From Luteimonas endophytica (GTDB lineage Bacteria; Pseudomonadota; Gammaproteobacteria; Xanthomonadales; Xanthomonadaceae): 64,000 bases of DNA. The notes under the pieces were generated by a model. It ran no database searches. It was given only the letters and a program-made list of their open reading frames with translations, and was not told the DNA's origin. The stretch is from the NCBI RefSeq assembly GCF_029887875.1, contig NZ_JARXRM010000025.1:1-64000 (forward strand). Direction: 5' to 3'. Below are positions 31,712 to 41,676 of the stretch, piece after piece; the stretch's first letter is position 1, and every line of letters begins with the position of its first letter. Position numbers and translations under genes: made by a program.

Positions 31712-33238
31712 TCAGAGCTTGAACAGCGGCGTCGGATTGCTATCCGAAACCACCAACGTCAGCGACTTCTTCGCCCGACTGAGTGCAACGTACATCCGGC
31801 ACTTGGCATAGGTGGTTGCAGAAAATTGCGCTTTGTCGCACGCCATGACCATGGCGTGGTCGCACTCCAGCCCCTTGGCCTTGTGGACGCTGCTCAACGC
31901 GCGCAGAGGAGGTGATGGACGTGAATACGACCTCCTGCGCGCGATTTCGGCGAAGCCCTCCTCCGCGTCGGAGAACAAGCCTAGACGAATCGCATCCCCA
32001 AACTCGGCCCAATGGTCGATCTTGACCTCCGCGAATCCAGGCGCCTTGTCACGAATCAGATTGCGGATCAGTTCAACTGCCGAAGATACGCCCTTGGAGG
32101 AAGGATTCTCCAGAACCAACCGCGCAATCGCTTGGAGATGTGCGGGCTTCCCGTTGGCCCTACGTATGCAACCTTCCCTCACTTCCTGCAACAGCCTTTC
32201 CCCATGGCTGCTTGGAGTGAACCCTACAGCCACATTCGACATGAACTCGATCAGCCCTCGGACAATTCCTTCGGCGTCCCCGTCCCTATCCTTCAGGACA
32301 CCGATCAATCCAGCCAACGCATTCCTTGTGTGGCCTTCCCAGATCGGGATTCTCCGAAACCAGAACGCACGGAGCGCCGAGATCAATTCGTTCTGGGACG
32401 CAAGAATCATCAACTGATCGGAACTGTCTACCAGCCGGTCTATCGGGCGCCGAACGTCTCGGGATAGCGAGTACACACCCCGTTGCCTGGCGGTGTTGTT
32501 CGCGAAAAGGATCGTAAGTGAGCGGGGTTTCGGGCCGGTTAGATCGATGGGCTGGCCTGACTGCAGATTCTGCCGCGCAAGCTGGATCCAGGCCCCCAGT
32601 TCGGGACACCCGGTTTGCCAGCGATGAGGCGAATCCAGGACCTCACAGGCGGCGACATCCTTCAGGGCTTCCCAGCGTTCCTGATCCGCCTTTGCCTCCT
32701 TGGCGGTCCTGCCGCCATAGATACGCTGCAACGGATCCCCGAATATTCGCAAAAGCGCCCCATTCCGGTGCAATGCCGTGACCACTATGTGCTGGTCGGC
32801 ACTCGAGTCCTGGTGCTCGTCGCAGACTACGACCGGATAGCGAGTAGCAAGCGCCTTGGCAACCATGGGGTGTGCGGTCAAGAACATGGCAACCTTCGAC
32901 GCGATGATCGAGAATCCTTTCCCGTTGTCCCGCCATGCCCACGATGCAAGGTCTGCTGGTAGCCCCAAGGCCTGATGATAGGCGGTGGCGACCTGCATGA
33001 TCAGCGCATCGATCGTCTTTATCTCAACTCTGCTGCCCGCACCCTTCGTTCGTTCCGCGAACACCGCGCAGGCGGCATGCGTGTGCGTGAGGATGAGCAA
33101 CCGACCACTCCCAATGGTGGAGATCGCGTCCTTGGCGTAGCTGGCCCCTTGATAGGTCTTTCCGCATCCGGCCGCGGCCTCTATCAGTACGAGCCGTCTA
33201 TCGGAACGCAACAGCGCCGCAACCGCCGCATCGCTCAT
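31712..33238 (-). CDS. gajB: GajB-like UvrD-family helicase of a Gabija system
   Basis: The 508-residue protein is a superfamily 1 helicase of GajB size. Seen are Walker A AAAGCGKT (21-28), motif Ia ILTHTHAA, Walker B VVCDEHQDSS, a GDPLQRIYG motif III, VHKAKGLECD (motif V) and YVALSRAKKS (motif VI). It begins 4 nt inside the end of the GajA gene (ATGA overlap), the standard Gabija operon. GajB joins GajA in a large complex that degrades phage DNA, with nucleotide depletion as trigger in characterised systems. All core helicase motifs look intact. Confidence 0.92.
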   Translation of the reverse strand: MSDAAVAALLRSDRRLVLIEAAAGCGKTYQGASYAKDAISTIGSGRLLILTHTHAACAVFAERTKGAGSRVEIKTIDALIMQVATAYHQALGLPADLASWAWRDNGKGFSIIASKVAMFLTAHPMVAKALATRYPVVVCDEHQDSSADQHIVVTALHRNGALLRIFGDPLQRIYGGRTAKEAKADQERWEALKDVAACEVLDSPHRWQTGCPELGAWIQLARQNLQSGQPIDLTGPKPRSLTILFANNTARQRGVYSLSRDVRRPIDRLVDSSDQLMILASQNELISALRAFWFRRIPIWEGHTRNALAGLIGVLKDRDGDAEGIVRGLIEFMSNVAVGFTPSSHGERLLQEVREGCIRRANGKPAHLQAIARLVLENPSSKGVSSAVELIRNLIRDKAPGFAEVKIDHWAEFGDAIRLGLFSDAEEGFAEIARRRSYSRPSPPLRALSSVHKAKGLECDHAMVMACDKAQFSATTYAKCRMYVALSRAKKSLTLVVSDSNPTPLFKL

Positions 33239-34998
33239 AGATCGAAGGCTTCCTTTGTTGGCTGCCCCGCAGCCATCAGGATCGCGTTGAATAATGGCGC
33301 CATCTTGGGGCCAATCGTTACCCAGGCGCCAAGAGAGACCATACGCTGTGCGAGCTCTCGCCCGCCCTCTTCCGACTTGAACCAATGTCGAGAGTGCTTC
33401 TTCCAGGCCTTCTCCTCGCCCGCTGGTGCGCCGTTCTTATCGCCGGTCGCCGCAGCAATGATGAGCTGACGCAACGTCTTTCCCTGTGTAGCCACGGCTT
33501 GCTCGATCGCTTCAATATGCTTGTCCTGAATGCCTAGCCGGTCGGCGATCGTCCGCAAGCGGTCGCCATCGGCCGCGCCATCCTCTCCCCTAAGTAATTC
33601 AGGCAGCTTGTTGTCCGCTATTGCGGCGATCACCTGCTGCTCCGTGCATCCTTCCTGCCATTGATGTAGTTTGTCGCCCAGCTTCTGCTTCAGAGCCTGC
33701 CAGCGCCCCGGATCAGTGCCTTCGTTGTCAGCCAGCCCAGCAAACTGCAGGCCCGAAGCGGATAGCGTCTCTAGCAAATCGAGCGTCGCGGAATTCCCTT
33801 GGCCGTCGCATACGCGCACGCCATGGTCCAGCGGAGCGCATCCAAGAACCATTTCCAGTAGGTACTGCAAGAAGCCGACCTCCGTCGGACCCTCTGCGAT
33901 CACCGCCACCTTGGCCAGGAATGTCTCCGGGTCCCTGCGCTGCTGCGCGGCGATCTTTTCGCGCGGCAACGGCCCCATTCTCCCCCGATTATCCATGTAC
34001 CAAAGATAGGCCTTCTCACTGCAGGCAATCGCTACCGGACTATGAGTAGTGATGAACGCCTGGCTCCCCACGTCCGCAAGCGTGCCAATGAGCTTACGCA
34101 GCCTGTAGGGCTCCAGACCCCGCTCGATTTCGTCGACGAGCACTATGCTCGCCTCCTTTTCAGCCGCCGAGGCGATTTCTAGCGCCACCATTCGCCTTGT
34201 GCCAGCGCCCCAGGTGGCGAGCGGCAGGCTGACATCGTTCTTTTTCGCCAGCAGACCGATCAATGCGCCGATGGATAGGCCCTGGCTGGTCGTCAGCCCG
34301 AGCTTTAGAACGTGCGGCAGAGCGGAGTCGGCCAAGCGCTTGTCGAGGTCGGAGATCGCCTTTTCCCCCGACTCACTGAGCGACTTTTCCAGATCGAGCC
34401 CAGAGATCTGCTTGCCGATCCTAGCCCGAAGCGCCACGTCGGCCAGCAAGCGATCCAGGCCAGAGCCGTAGACGAGCCTCAGATCACGGTCGTTGCGCTC
34501 GTCCGCGCTCAATCGCACCAGCCCGATCTTCCTGCGTACGCTGACCGAGAAGTGGTCCGCCTCGCCGCTAGGTTGGACGATCTCCCATACAAGTTCGAGC
34601 TCAGAAGTTCCCCTGACTCGCACCCGGTACACAGGGTCATCGGCGCCTGGCAGGTCCTCGCCTTCTTCCTTGGCGGGAGGCTGCACGGCGTCAGTCCCGT
34701 CCCAGTGCCACGGCCAGGAGAAGTTGTGCTGCGTGTTGATCCCGGATGCTTCTGACAGCGCGATAACCGCCTCGATCTGGAACTCTTGGGTGTTATCCCG
34801 TTGCCAGTAGTCCGATTCCGAAACCGTAGTCGCGTTGGTCGGACTGAGCAAGAGCGCCAACGCCTCGAGTACCGTCGTCTTCCCGACGTCTCCGCCCCCG
34901 AGGACAATGTTCATCCCCGAGGCCGGCGTCCACTCAAGGTGCCCGATCCCTCGGAAGCGCGTCACGGTCAGCTTCCGGATTACCGCCACACTCCCCAT
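33235..34998 (-). CDS. gajA: GajA-like OLD-family ATPase-nuclease of a Gabija system
   Basis: The 587-residue protein has an N-terminal ABC-type ATPase domain: RFRGIGHLEWTP, Walker A GGGDVGKT (34-41), a signature region WGAGTRRMVALEIASAAE, Walker B IVLVDEIERGLEP and ITTHSP. A C-terminal TOPRIM nuclease domain starts near 365 with VAVIAEGPTEVGFLQYLLE and continues with acidic LADNEGTD. Length and order match GajA. It is a sequence-specific DNA nickase in the Gabija antiphage system, held off by nucleotides. It is first in the operon, with gajB overlapping by 4 nt. The gene lies at the edge of the accessory region, next to the GH51 gene. Confidence 0.93.
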   Translation of the reverse strand: MGSVAVIRKLTVTRFRGIGHLEWTPASGMNIVLGGGDVGKTTVLEALALLLSPTNATTVSESDYWQRDNTQEFQIEAVIALSEASGINTQHNFSWPWHWDGTDAVQPPAKEEGEDLPGADDPVYRVRVRGTSELELVWEIVQPSGEADHFSVSVRRKIGLVRLSADERNDRDLRLVYGSGLDRLLADVALRARIGKQISGLDLEKSLSESGEKAISDLDKRLADSALPHVLKLGLTTSQGLSIGALIGLLAKKNDVSLPLATWGAGTRRMVALEIASAAEKEASIVLVDEIERGLEPYRLRKLIGTLADVGSQAFITTHSPVAIACSEKAYLWYMDNRGRMGPLPREKIAAQQRRDPETFLAKVAVIAEGPTEVGFLQYLLEMVLGCAPLDHGVRVCDGQGNSATLDLLETLSASGLQFAGLADNEGTDPGRWQALKQKLGDKLHQWQEGCTEQQVIAAIADNKLPELLRGEDGAADGDRLRTIADRLGIQDKHIEAIEQAVATQGKTLRQLIIAAATGDKNGAPAGEEKAWKKHSRHWFKSEEGGRELAQRMVSLGAWVTIGPKMAPLFNAILMAAGQPTKEAFDL

Positions 34999-35146
34999 AA
35001 CGAATCCTCTTTCCCTTCTCCGAGGATACGGCAGCTAGGCCAGCCGAACACAATCCTATTCTGCTTCGCATTGTCCCGCCCTCCTCTCAGCAGGCCAATG
35101 TCTACTTTGGGTCGAAAGCGGATCTTCTTGCGTTACACCAAGCCGC

Positions 35147-36724
35147 TCATTCCATCATTACCACCATCACCGACTTCGGCGGCAGTTCGAGCTTCATCTC
35201 GCCATCCTGCGCGTCCACGGCATAGTCGCCGGGCCTCACCGCCTCCGGCTGCCCGAACGTGTTGTGCGCATCCATCGCCCTGGCGGTCAGCACGCGGCCG
35301 CGGGCGCGGGTGGCTTCGCCGCCCTGCACGCTCACCCGCACCTGGCGGGCGGTGTTCGGGTCGGGGTTGACCAGGGCGAGCTGGAGGTTGCCGCTGGTGT
35401 CGCGCGCGGCGCTGGCGCTGAGGCCGGGGATGGCGTCGCCGCCGTGGCGGTAGTCGGGTGCGTTGCTCAGGCGCACCGGTAGCGCGGTGGCGCCCTGGAA
35501 TGGGCGGTACAGGTGGAAAGCGTGGTAGGTGGGGGTGAGCAGCATCTTTTCCTTGTCGGTGAGGATCATCGCCTGCAGCACGTTGACCATCTGCGCGATC
35601 ACCGCCATGTGCACGCGGTCGGCGTGCTCGTGGAAGATGTTGAAGTTGAGCGCGGCGACGATGGCGTCGCGCAGGCTGTTCTGCTGAAACAGGAAGCCGG
35701 GGTTCTCGCCCTCCTCCGGGTCGTACCAGGTGCCCCATTCGTCGAGGTAGAAGCCGTACTTGCCGTCCGGGTCGTTGCGCGCCAGCACGGCCTTGTTGGC
35801 GGCGATGTAGTCCTCGATCTGCAGGGTCTGGCGCAGGGTGGCGAACCATGCGGCCTCGTCGAAGCCGAGCGCCGGGCCCTTGGTCTCCCATTCGCCGGTG
35901 GGGCGGGTGTAGTAGTGGTGGCTAATGCCGTCCAGGCGCAGGCTCCAGTTGGGCTTCACGCCGCTGGTGATGGCCTCGGTCCATTCGGTCATCTCGCCGT
36001 GGCCGCCGCTGGCGATCATCCGCGGCTGGTTGTCCTCCGGCGCCTTCACGAAGCTGGCGTAGCGGTTGTACAGGTCGACGTAGTACGCCGGGCGCATGTT
36101 GCCGCCGCAGCCCCAGGCCTCGTTGCCGATGGCGAAGTAGTGCAGCCGCCACGGTTCGGCGCGGCCGTTGCGGCGGCGCAGTTCGGCCAGGGTGGAGCCG
36201 CCGTCGGCGGTGATGTATTCCACCCACTCGGCCATCTCGCGCGGGCTGCCGGTGCCGAGGTTGCCGTTGACGTAGGCATCGGCGCCCAGCAGTTCGGCGA
36301 GGTTGAGAAATTCATGCGTGCCGAAGGCGTTGTCCTCGATCACCCCGCCCCAGTTGGTGTTGACGCGCCTGGGGCGCTCGGCGCGCGGGCCGATGCCGTC
36401 GCGCCAGTGGTACTGGTCGGCGAAGCAGCCGCCGGGCCAGCGCAGCAGCGGCACCTGCAGCTCCTTCAGCGCGGCCAGCACGTCGTTGCGGTAGCCGTGG
36501 GTGTTGGGGATGTCGGAACCTTCGCCCACCCAGATACCTTCGTAGATGCCGCGCCCCAGGTGCTCGACGAACTGGCCGTAGACGTTCTTGTGGATGGTGG
36601 CGCCGGGGGTGTCGGCCTCGATCACCAGTTCGATCTCGGCGGCCTGCGCCGGCAGGGCCAGCACGGCCAGCGACAGCAGCATGGTGGCGAGCCAGGGGCG
36701 GAGCGATGTGGGTGCGTGGGTCAT
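35147..36724 (-). CDS. Exported GH51 alpha-L-arabinofuranosidase
   Basis: The 525-residue enzyme releases arabinose side chains from arabinoxylan or arabinan oligosaccharides. A signal peptide (1-28, AQA-A) is followed by a GH51 (beta/alpha)8 barrel: VYGQFVEHLGRGIYEGIW, LRWPGGCFADQYHWRDGIGP, NTNWGGVIEDNAFGTHEF. The acid/base Glu is in FAIGNEAWGCGG and the nucleophile region in FYLDEWGTWY. A C-terminal beta-sandwich starts near residue 405. The size is typical for GH51. The ATG at 36724 has GGAG upstream. It is the last gene of the long minus-strand xylan regulon. The signal peptide puts it in the periplasm, where most GH51 enzymes are cytoplasmic, a small oddity. Confidence 0.93.
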   Translation of the reverse strand: MTHAPTSLRPWLATMLLSLAVLALPAQAAEIELVIEADTPGATIHKNVYGQFVEHLGRGIYEGIWVGEGSDIPNTHGYRNDVLAALKELQVPLLRWPGGCFADQYHWRDGIGPRAERPRRVNTNWGGVIEDNAFGTHEFLNLAELLGADAYVNGNLGTGSPREMAEWVEYITADGGSTLAELRRRNGRAEPWRLHYFAIGNEAWGCGGNMRPAYYVDLYNRYASFVKAPEDNQPRMIASGGHGEMTEWTEAITSGVKPNWSLRLDGISHHYYTRPTGEWETKGPALGFDEAAWFATLRQTLQIEDYIAANKAVLARNDPDGKYGFYLDEWGTWYDPEEGENPGFLFQQNSLRDAIVAALNFNIFHEHADRVHMAVIAQMVNVLQAMILTDKEKMLLTPTYHAFHLYRPFQGATALPVRLSNAPDYRHGGDAIPGLSASAARDTSGNLQLALVNPDPNTARQVRVSVQGGEATRARGRVLTARAMDAHNTFGQPEAVRPGDYAVDAQDGEMKLELPPKSVMVVMME

Positions 36725-36827
36725 GGCGCGCTCCGGCAGGGATCGGGGGTGATGTCGTTCGGCGATTCGAAGGCGGCGGCCGGGCCCGTTGCCTGTCGCC
36801 GCAGCCGTGCGGCCCGGCGCCCGCCGG

Positions 36828-37913
36828 TCACGGCTGTAGGGTTTCGTCGAAGAAGACGGCCGCCATGGCCGCGATCTCTTCCAGCTCGGCGGCGCGCACC
36901 TCGGCCGGGGTGGCGCCGGTGTAGTGGCCGCGCTCGCCCGGCACCTCGAGGTAGCGGGCGCCGGCGATGCCTTCGGCGAAGTGGCGGGCGTTGGGCGCCG
37001 CGGGCGTGACCGGGTCGGCATCGCCCACCACGATCCGCACCGGCACCTCGACTTCGCGCAGGCCTTCGGCGGTGAAGCCGAACCCCATCGCCGGCGCCAG
37101 CGCGAACACGCTGCGCACCCGCGGGTCGCGGTGCGAGGTCTCGGCGCGCCGTTGCGCGTCGCGCGCGGCGCCGTTGCTCTGCGGCAGCCGGATCAGGTTT
37201 TCGATCGCGTCCTTGCGGTCGGCCGGCATCGGCGGGGCGTTGCGGCGCAGGTGCGCGAGGTCGAAGCGCGCGCCTGCCAGCCACAGCACAGTGGTGCCGC
37301 CGAGCGAGAAGCCGGCGGCACCGATGCGCTCGCGGTCGATGGCCGGGCCGACGGCCGGGTCCCGCAGCAGCGCGTCGAGCACGGCACTGAGGTCGCGGGC
37401 GCGCTCCCAGGCGAAATGGTCGGACGGCGTGGGCCGGCTGTGCAGCTCCTCTTCGGGGCTGCCGTTGTGCTCTACCGCGGCGACGATGAAGCCGTGGCCG
37501 GCCAGCACGTGGCCGAGCCAGGCCATGTGGTCCGCGCGGCTGCCGGCGCCGTGCGACAGCAGGATCAGCGGGCGGCGGGCGCCGTCGACGAGTGGCGCAT
37601 CTCGGAGGAGCGCCTTGTCGCGACCGTAAACCTCCTGGGTCTCCGGCGTGCCGCCCGTACCGGCGGGATACCACAGGATCGTCCGCAGCGGCCGCGGCCC
37701 GGTCTGCGGCCAGTTGCTGCGCTCGGGGTCGGCGAATTCGCGCTTCGCCACGCCGATGGCGGCGGTGGCGGGTGCGGCGGTCGCGAGCGGCGCCGCGCCC
37801 TGAGTCTCCGGCACCGGCGTGGTCGCGCAGGCGGCGGACAGCAGCAGGGCCGCGACGGCCAGCGCGGGCGCGAGAGTGACGGATCGGATGCGGGGCATTG
37901 TTCCGGTGCTCAT
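36828..37913 (-). CDS. Dienelactone-hydrolase-like exported alpha/beta hydrolase
   Basis: The 361-residue protein has an N-terminal export signal ending near Cys (LLLSAACATT), possibly a lipoprotein. Its alpha/beta hydrolase fold has LILLSHGAGSRADHMAWLGH, the nucleophile elbow GFSLGGTT, a late Asp in GDADPVTP and His in PGERGHYTG. Related proteins are annotated as predicted dienelactone hydrolases or platelet-activating-factor acetylhydrolase-like. Within this sugar cluster it could be an ester- or lactone-cleaving enzyme, for example a carbohydrate esterase; a lactonase role for sugar lactones is a speculative alternative. The start could also be the ATG at 37901. Confidence 0.78.
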   Translation of the reverse strand: MSTGTMPRIRSVTLAPALAVAALLLSAACATTPVPETQGAAPLATAAPATAAIGVAKREFADPERSNWPQTGPRPLRTILWYPAGTGGTPETQEVYGRDKALLRDAPLVDGARRPLILLSHGAGSRADHMAWLGHVLAGHGFIVAAVEHNGSPEEELHSRPTPSDHFAWERARDLSAVLDALLRDPAVGPAIDRERIGAAGFSLGGTTVLWLAGARFDLAHLRRNAPPMPADRKDAIENLIRLPQSNGAARDAQRRAETSHRDPRVRSVFALAPAMGFGFTAEGLREVEVPVRIVVGDADPVTPAAPNARHFAEGIAGARYLEVPGERGHYTGATPAEVRAAELEEIAAMAAVFFDETLQP

Positions 37914-38037
37914 GCCTTGGATGAGGATGCGGGGAGGTGGCCGTGGTTGCGCATGGCGACGTCCGCGGCGCAGGCCGGGGCGCGCGCCCACGACCCGCAC
38001 GCGCGGCTGGCTGGCCGGGTGGTGGCGACGGCGACTG

Positions 38038-40038
38038 TCATGTCCCCCGCCGCGCAAGCGCTTCGCGCCCGAGCCGCAGGGCCTCGATGATGGCGTCGGC
38101 GTCGTACACGCAGCCGGCCCAGGTGCCGCCGCTGGCGTCCTGCAGCGCGGCCCACAGCCGGGTGTCGGCAGGCAGGCGCGGGTGCGCGGCGATGGCGGGG
38201 TGCAGGTCGCGCTCGGCGAGCAGCGCCGCGGCGGCTTCGGGGTCGAGCGGCGCGGCGGCGTCGCCGCCGATGAAGTCCACCCGCCCCTCCAGCCGCCCGC
38301 GGTCGATCACGATGCGCACCAGGTCGCCGTCGCGCAGCTTGCCCAGCGGGCCGCCGGCCAGCGCTTCCGGGCCGACGTGGCCGATGCAGGCGCCGGTGGA
38401 CACGCCGGAGAAGCGCGCGTCGGTCAGCACCGCCACCTGCTTGCCCCAGGGCAGGTGGCGCAGCGCCGAGGTGAGCTGGTAGGTCTCCTCCATGCCGGTG
38501 CCGGCGGGGCCGCAGCCGGCCAGCACCACCACGTCGCCCGGGCGCACCGCGTGCTCGCCTTTGGCCTTGATCGCGCGGATCGCGTCGCGCTCGGTGGCGA
38601 ACACGCGCGCGGGGCCGGTGTGGCGGTAGACGTTGTCGGCGCCGACCACCGCCGGGTCGATGGCGGTGGCCTTGATCACCGAGCCCTGCGGGGCGAGATT
38701 GCCGCGCGGGAACACCAGCGCGCTGGTGAAGCCGGCGGCGCGCGCGGCGGCCGGCGCGAGGATCACGTGGTCGGGATCGACGCCGTCGAGTTCACGCAGG
38801 CGTTCGCGCGCGGCAACGCGGCGCTCGCTGCGCTCCCACCAGTCGAGGTTGTCGCCAAGCGTCTGCCCGGTGACGGTGAGGGCGTCGAGGTGCAGCAGGC
38901 CGGCGTCGCGCAGGTGCAGCATGGTCTCGGGCACGCCGCCGGCCATGAACACCTGCACGGTGGGGTGCTGGCGCGGGCCGTTGGGCAGCGCGTCGACCAG
39001 GCGCACGGTGGCGCGGCCGGCGCGGATCCAGTCCTCCACCGTGGGCGGCGCCAGCCCGGCGGCGTGGGCGATCGCCGGCACGTGCAGCAGCAGGTTGGTG
39101 GAGCCGCCGAATGCGGCGTGCACGAGCAGCGCGTTCTGCACCGCTTCGGGGGTGAGGATGGCCGACAGCGGCGTGCCGCGTTCGGCCAGCGCCATCAGCG
39201 CGAGCGCGGAGCGCCGCGCCATGTCGGTCCACACCGGCTCGCCCGAGGGCGCCAGCGCGCTGTGCGGCAGCGCCATGCCCAGCGCTTCGGCCACCACCTG
39301 CGAGGTCGCCGCGGTGCCGAGAAACTGGCAGCCGCCGCCGGGCGAGCCGCAGGCGCGGCAGCCCATCGCCGCGGCGTGTTCCAGGTCGACCAGGCCGTGG
39401 GCGAAGCGCGCGCCGAGGGTCTGCACGGTGCCGGCGTCCTCGGCGCCGCGCGCCGGCAGGGTGACGCCGCCGGGCACGATCACGCCGGGCAGGTCGGCGC
39501 AGCCGGCCAGCGCCAGCATCGCCGCGGGCAGGCCCTTGTCGCAGGTGGCGATGCCGAGCACGCCGCGGCGGGTGGGCAGCGAGCGGATCAGCCGGCGCAT
39601 GGCGATGGCGGCATCGTTGCGGTAGGGCAGGCTGTCGAACATGCCGGTGGTGCCCTGGGTGCGGCCGTCGCAGGGGTCGCTGCACATCACCGAGAACGGC
39701 AGCGCGCCGTTGGCGGCGAAGGTCTCCGCGGCGGCGCGGACCATGCGGTCGATCTCCCAGTGGCCGGTGTGCAGGCCGAGCGCGAGTGGCGTGCCGTCCT
39801 CGCCGCGCAGGCCGCCCTGGGTGCTGACGATCAGGTACGGGTCGCGCATGACGTCGCTGGCGCGCCAGCCCATGCCGGCGTTCTGGGTCAGGCCGAACAG
39901 GTGGCCGCTGGGTTCCTCGCGTAGCATGCGCGCGTCGATCGGCAGCTGGCCGGCGGGGCCTTCGCCGGAGGTGCGGGTGTCGGCGATGGGGGTGGCGTCG
40001 CCGAGGATCGCGGTGAGGCTGGGGGCGGGGGCGGTCAT
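38038..40038 (-). CDS. yjhG: YjhG/YagF-type D-xylonate dehydratase
   Basis: This 666-residue IlvD/Edd-family iron-sulfur enzyme converts D-xylonate to 2-keto-3-deoxy-D-xylonate. It follows the YjhG/YagF pattern from its start ([20 protein letters not shown], then [20 protein letters not shown]) and is longer than IlvD itself. Cluster-ligand cysteines are visible in [26 protein letters not shown] and [16 protein letters not shown]. It follows the semialdehyde dehydrogenase gene by 36 nt, and with the FAH-family gene it makes the lower Weimberg route to 2-oxoglutarate. ATG 40038 is chosen over the GTG at 40047. No xylose dehydrogenase gene is present in the window. Confidence 0.9.
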   Translation of the reverse strand: MTAPAPSLTAILGDATPIADTRTSGEGPAGQLPIDARMLREEPSGHLFGLTQNAGMGWRASDVMRDPYLIVSTQGGLRGEDGTPLALGLHTGHWEIDRMVRAAAETFAANGALPFSVMCSDPCDGRTQGTTGMFDSLPYRNDAAIAMRRLIRSLPTRRGVLGIATCDKGLPAAMLALAGCADLPGVIVPGGVTLPARGAEDAGTVQTLGARFAHGLVDLEHAAAMGCRACGSPGGGCQFLGTAATSQVVAEALGMALPHSALAPSGEPVWTDMARRSALALMALAERGTPLSAILTPEAVQNALLVHAAFGGSTNLLLHVPAIAHAAGLAPPTVEDWIRAGRATVRLVDALPNGPRQHPTVQVFMAGGVPETMLHLRDAGLLHLDALTVTGQTLGDNLDWWERSERRVAARERLRELDGVDPDHVILAPAAARAAGFTSALVFPRGNLAPQGSVIKATAIDPAVVGADNVYRHTGPARVFATERDAIRAIKAKGEHAVRPGDVVVLAGCGPAGTGMEETYQLTSALRHLPWGKQVAVLTDARFSGVSTGACIGHVGPEALAGGPLGKLRDGDLVRIVIDRGRLEGRVDFIGGDAAAPLDPEAAAALLAERDLHPAIAAHPRLPADTRLWAALQDASGGTWAGCVYDADAIIEALRLGREALARRGT

Positions 40039-40074
40039 GGGGCTCACGCCATCGGGCGCGACGCGGGCGCGGGG

Positions 40075-41676
40075 TCAGACATCGCGCGTGGTCCATTCGC
40101 CGTCGACCAGGCGCAGCAGGGTGCCGGTGAGGTTCTTGTCCTGCAGCGCCGGCGGCAGGCGCTGTTGGCGGACGTTGTCGTAGCTGTGCAGGGCGGCGAA
40201 GCGCAGCAGCGAAGCGGGCAGGCCGACGGCGGTGAAGCCGGGATGGCCGGTGGCCGGGTACGGGCCGCCGTGGTTCATCGCCGCGCTGACGGCGACGCCG
40301 GTCGGCATCTTGTCGTTGATCAGGCGGCCGACGCGGGTGCGCAGGATCGGTTCGAGCGCATCGTGCGCGGCGTCGTCGGCGCCGCCGGTGTCGCTGTAGA
40401 TCGAGCCGGTGAGGTTGCCTTCCATCGCCTGGGCGATGCGCTGCAGCTGCTCCGGCGCATCCGCCACCACCACCAGGCAGACCGGGCCGAAGGCCTCCGA
40501 CTGCAACGCGTGCGGATCGGCAAGAAAGCGCTCGCCCGCCACCTGCAGCAGGGTCGGCTGGAAGGCGTGGCCGGTGGCGTCCGCGGGGATCGCGCCGCCG
40601 GCCAGCAACTCGGCGCCGGCGTCGCGCAGGCCCGACACCGCCTCGGCGACCGCCTGCGGGGCCTGCGGGGTTAGCAGCACGCCGGGCGCGGCGGCGGCGG
40701 TCAGCCGCTGCAGTTCGGCGAGGAAGGCATCGGCGTGTTCGTCGCGCGCGATCGCCACGATGCCCGGCTTGGTGCAGAACTGGCCGGCGCCCATCGCGCA
40801 GGAGGCCTGCAGCTCGGCGGCGATGGCGGCGCCGCGCTCGCGCAGCGCGCCGGGCAGCACGAACACCGGGTTGACGCTGGACATCTCCAGGTAGATCGGC
40901 TTGCCGGCGCGGTCGGCCGCGGCCTTGAGCGCCATGCCGCCCGGCCGGCTGCCGGTGAACGCGACCGCGGCCAGCGCCGGGTCGGCGACCAGCCGCAGGC
41001 CGGTCTCCGGTTCGACGTGGAAGAACAGCTGCACCGCGCCCGCGGGCAGGCCGGCGGCTTCGGCCGCTTCGTGCGCGGCCTCGGCCAGCAGCGCCGAGGT
41101 GCGGGGATGCGCCGGGTGCGCCTTGGCGATCACCGGGTTGCCGGCGGCGATGGCGGCGGCGAAGTCGCCGCCGGCGATGCCGTTGAACGCGAACGGGAAG
41201 TTGTTCGGGCCGATCACCAGCACCGGCCCGCCGAGCGGGCCGAGCTGGGAGCGGATGTTGGCCTTGGTGTCGATGGTGGGGCGGCGCCAGCCGCCGTCGC
41301 GCGCGGCCTGCGCGGCCTGGCGCAGCTGGCCGGTGGCGCGCGGCAGTTCGACATTGCGCAGGCGGGGCTCGACCGGCAGGCCGGTCTCCTGGTGCGCGGC
41401 CGCGACCAGCGCGTCGGCGCGCGCTTCGATGGCGGCGGCGTATCCATCGAGGAACTCGGCGAGTTTCGCACCGGGCAGCCGCGCCATGGCGGCGGCGGCG
41501 CGCTTGCCGGCGGCCAGCATCGCTTCCAGGTCGGACCAGCCGGAGACCGGAAACTTCCGCTCGGCAAGCGGCTCCTTGGTCGAGGGATCGAAGGCGTGGA
41601 AGCTGCCGGTCGGCGCGCTGGCCTGGGCCCAACGGCCGTCGACGAGGATGGGATGCAGGGGGGCTTGTTCGCTCAT
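40075..41676 (-). CDS. 2-oxoglutarate semialdehyde (2,5-dioxopentanoate) dehydrogenase
   Basis: The 533-residue NADP-type aldehyde dehydrogenase would oxidise 2-oxoglutarate semialdehyde to 2-oxoglutarate, the last step of the oxidative pentose pathways. The fold is typical: cofactor region IGPNNFPFAFN and VIAKAHPAHP, glycine motif FTGSRPGG, general base Glu in YLEMSSVNPVF, and nucleophile Cys in GAGQFCTKPG. The N-terminal 30 residues and the bulky substrate loop resemble the ketoglutarate-semialdehyde subgroup. Its start overlaps the FAH-family gene stop (ATGA). It lies between the two dehydratases of the same pathway. Confidence 0.9.
   Translation of the reverse strand: MSEQAPLHPILVDGRWAQASAPTGSFHAFDPSTKEPLAERKFPVSGWSDLEAMLAAGKRAAAAMARLPGAKLAEFLDGYAAAIEARADALVAAAHQETGLPVEPRLRNVELPRATGQLRQAAQAARDGGWRRPTIDTKANIRSQLGPLGGPVLVIGPNNFPFAFNGIAGGDFAAAIAAGNPVIAKAHPAHPRTSALLAEAAHEAAEAAGLPAGAVQLFFHVEPETGLRLVADPALAAVAFTGSRPGGMALKAAADRAGKPIYLEMSSVNPVFVLPGALRERGAAIAAELQASCAMGAGQFCTKPGIVAIARDEHADAFLAELQRLTAAAAPGVLLTPQAPQAVAEAVSGLRDAGAELLAGGAIPADATGHAFQPTLLQVAGERFLADPHALQSEAFGPVCLVVVADAPEQLQRIAQAMEGNLTGSIYSDTGGADDAAHDALEPILRTRVGRLINDKMPTGVAVSAAMNHGGPYPATGHPGFTAVGLPASLLRFAALHSYDNVRQQRLPPALQDKNLTGTLLRLVDGEWTTRDV

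Noticed and set aside
31712..34998. OLD nuclease plus helicase as a new defence system
   Set aside because: Sizes, domain order and 4-nt overlap fit the described Gabija system.
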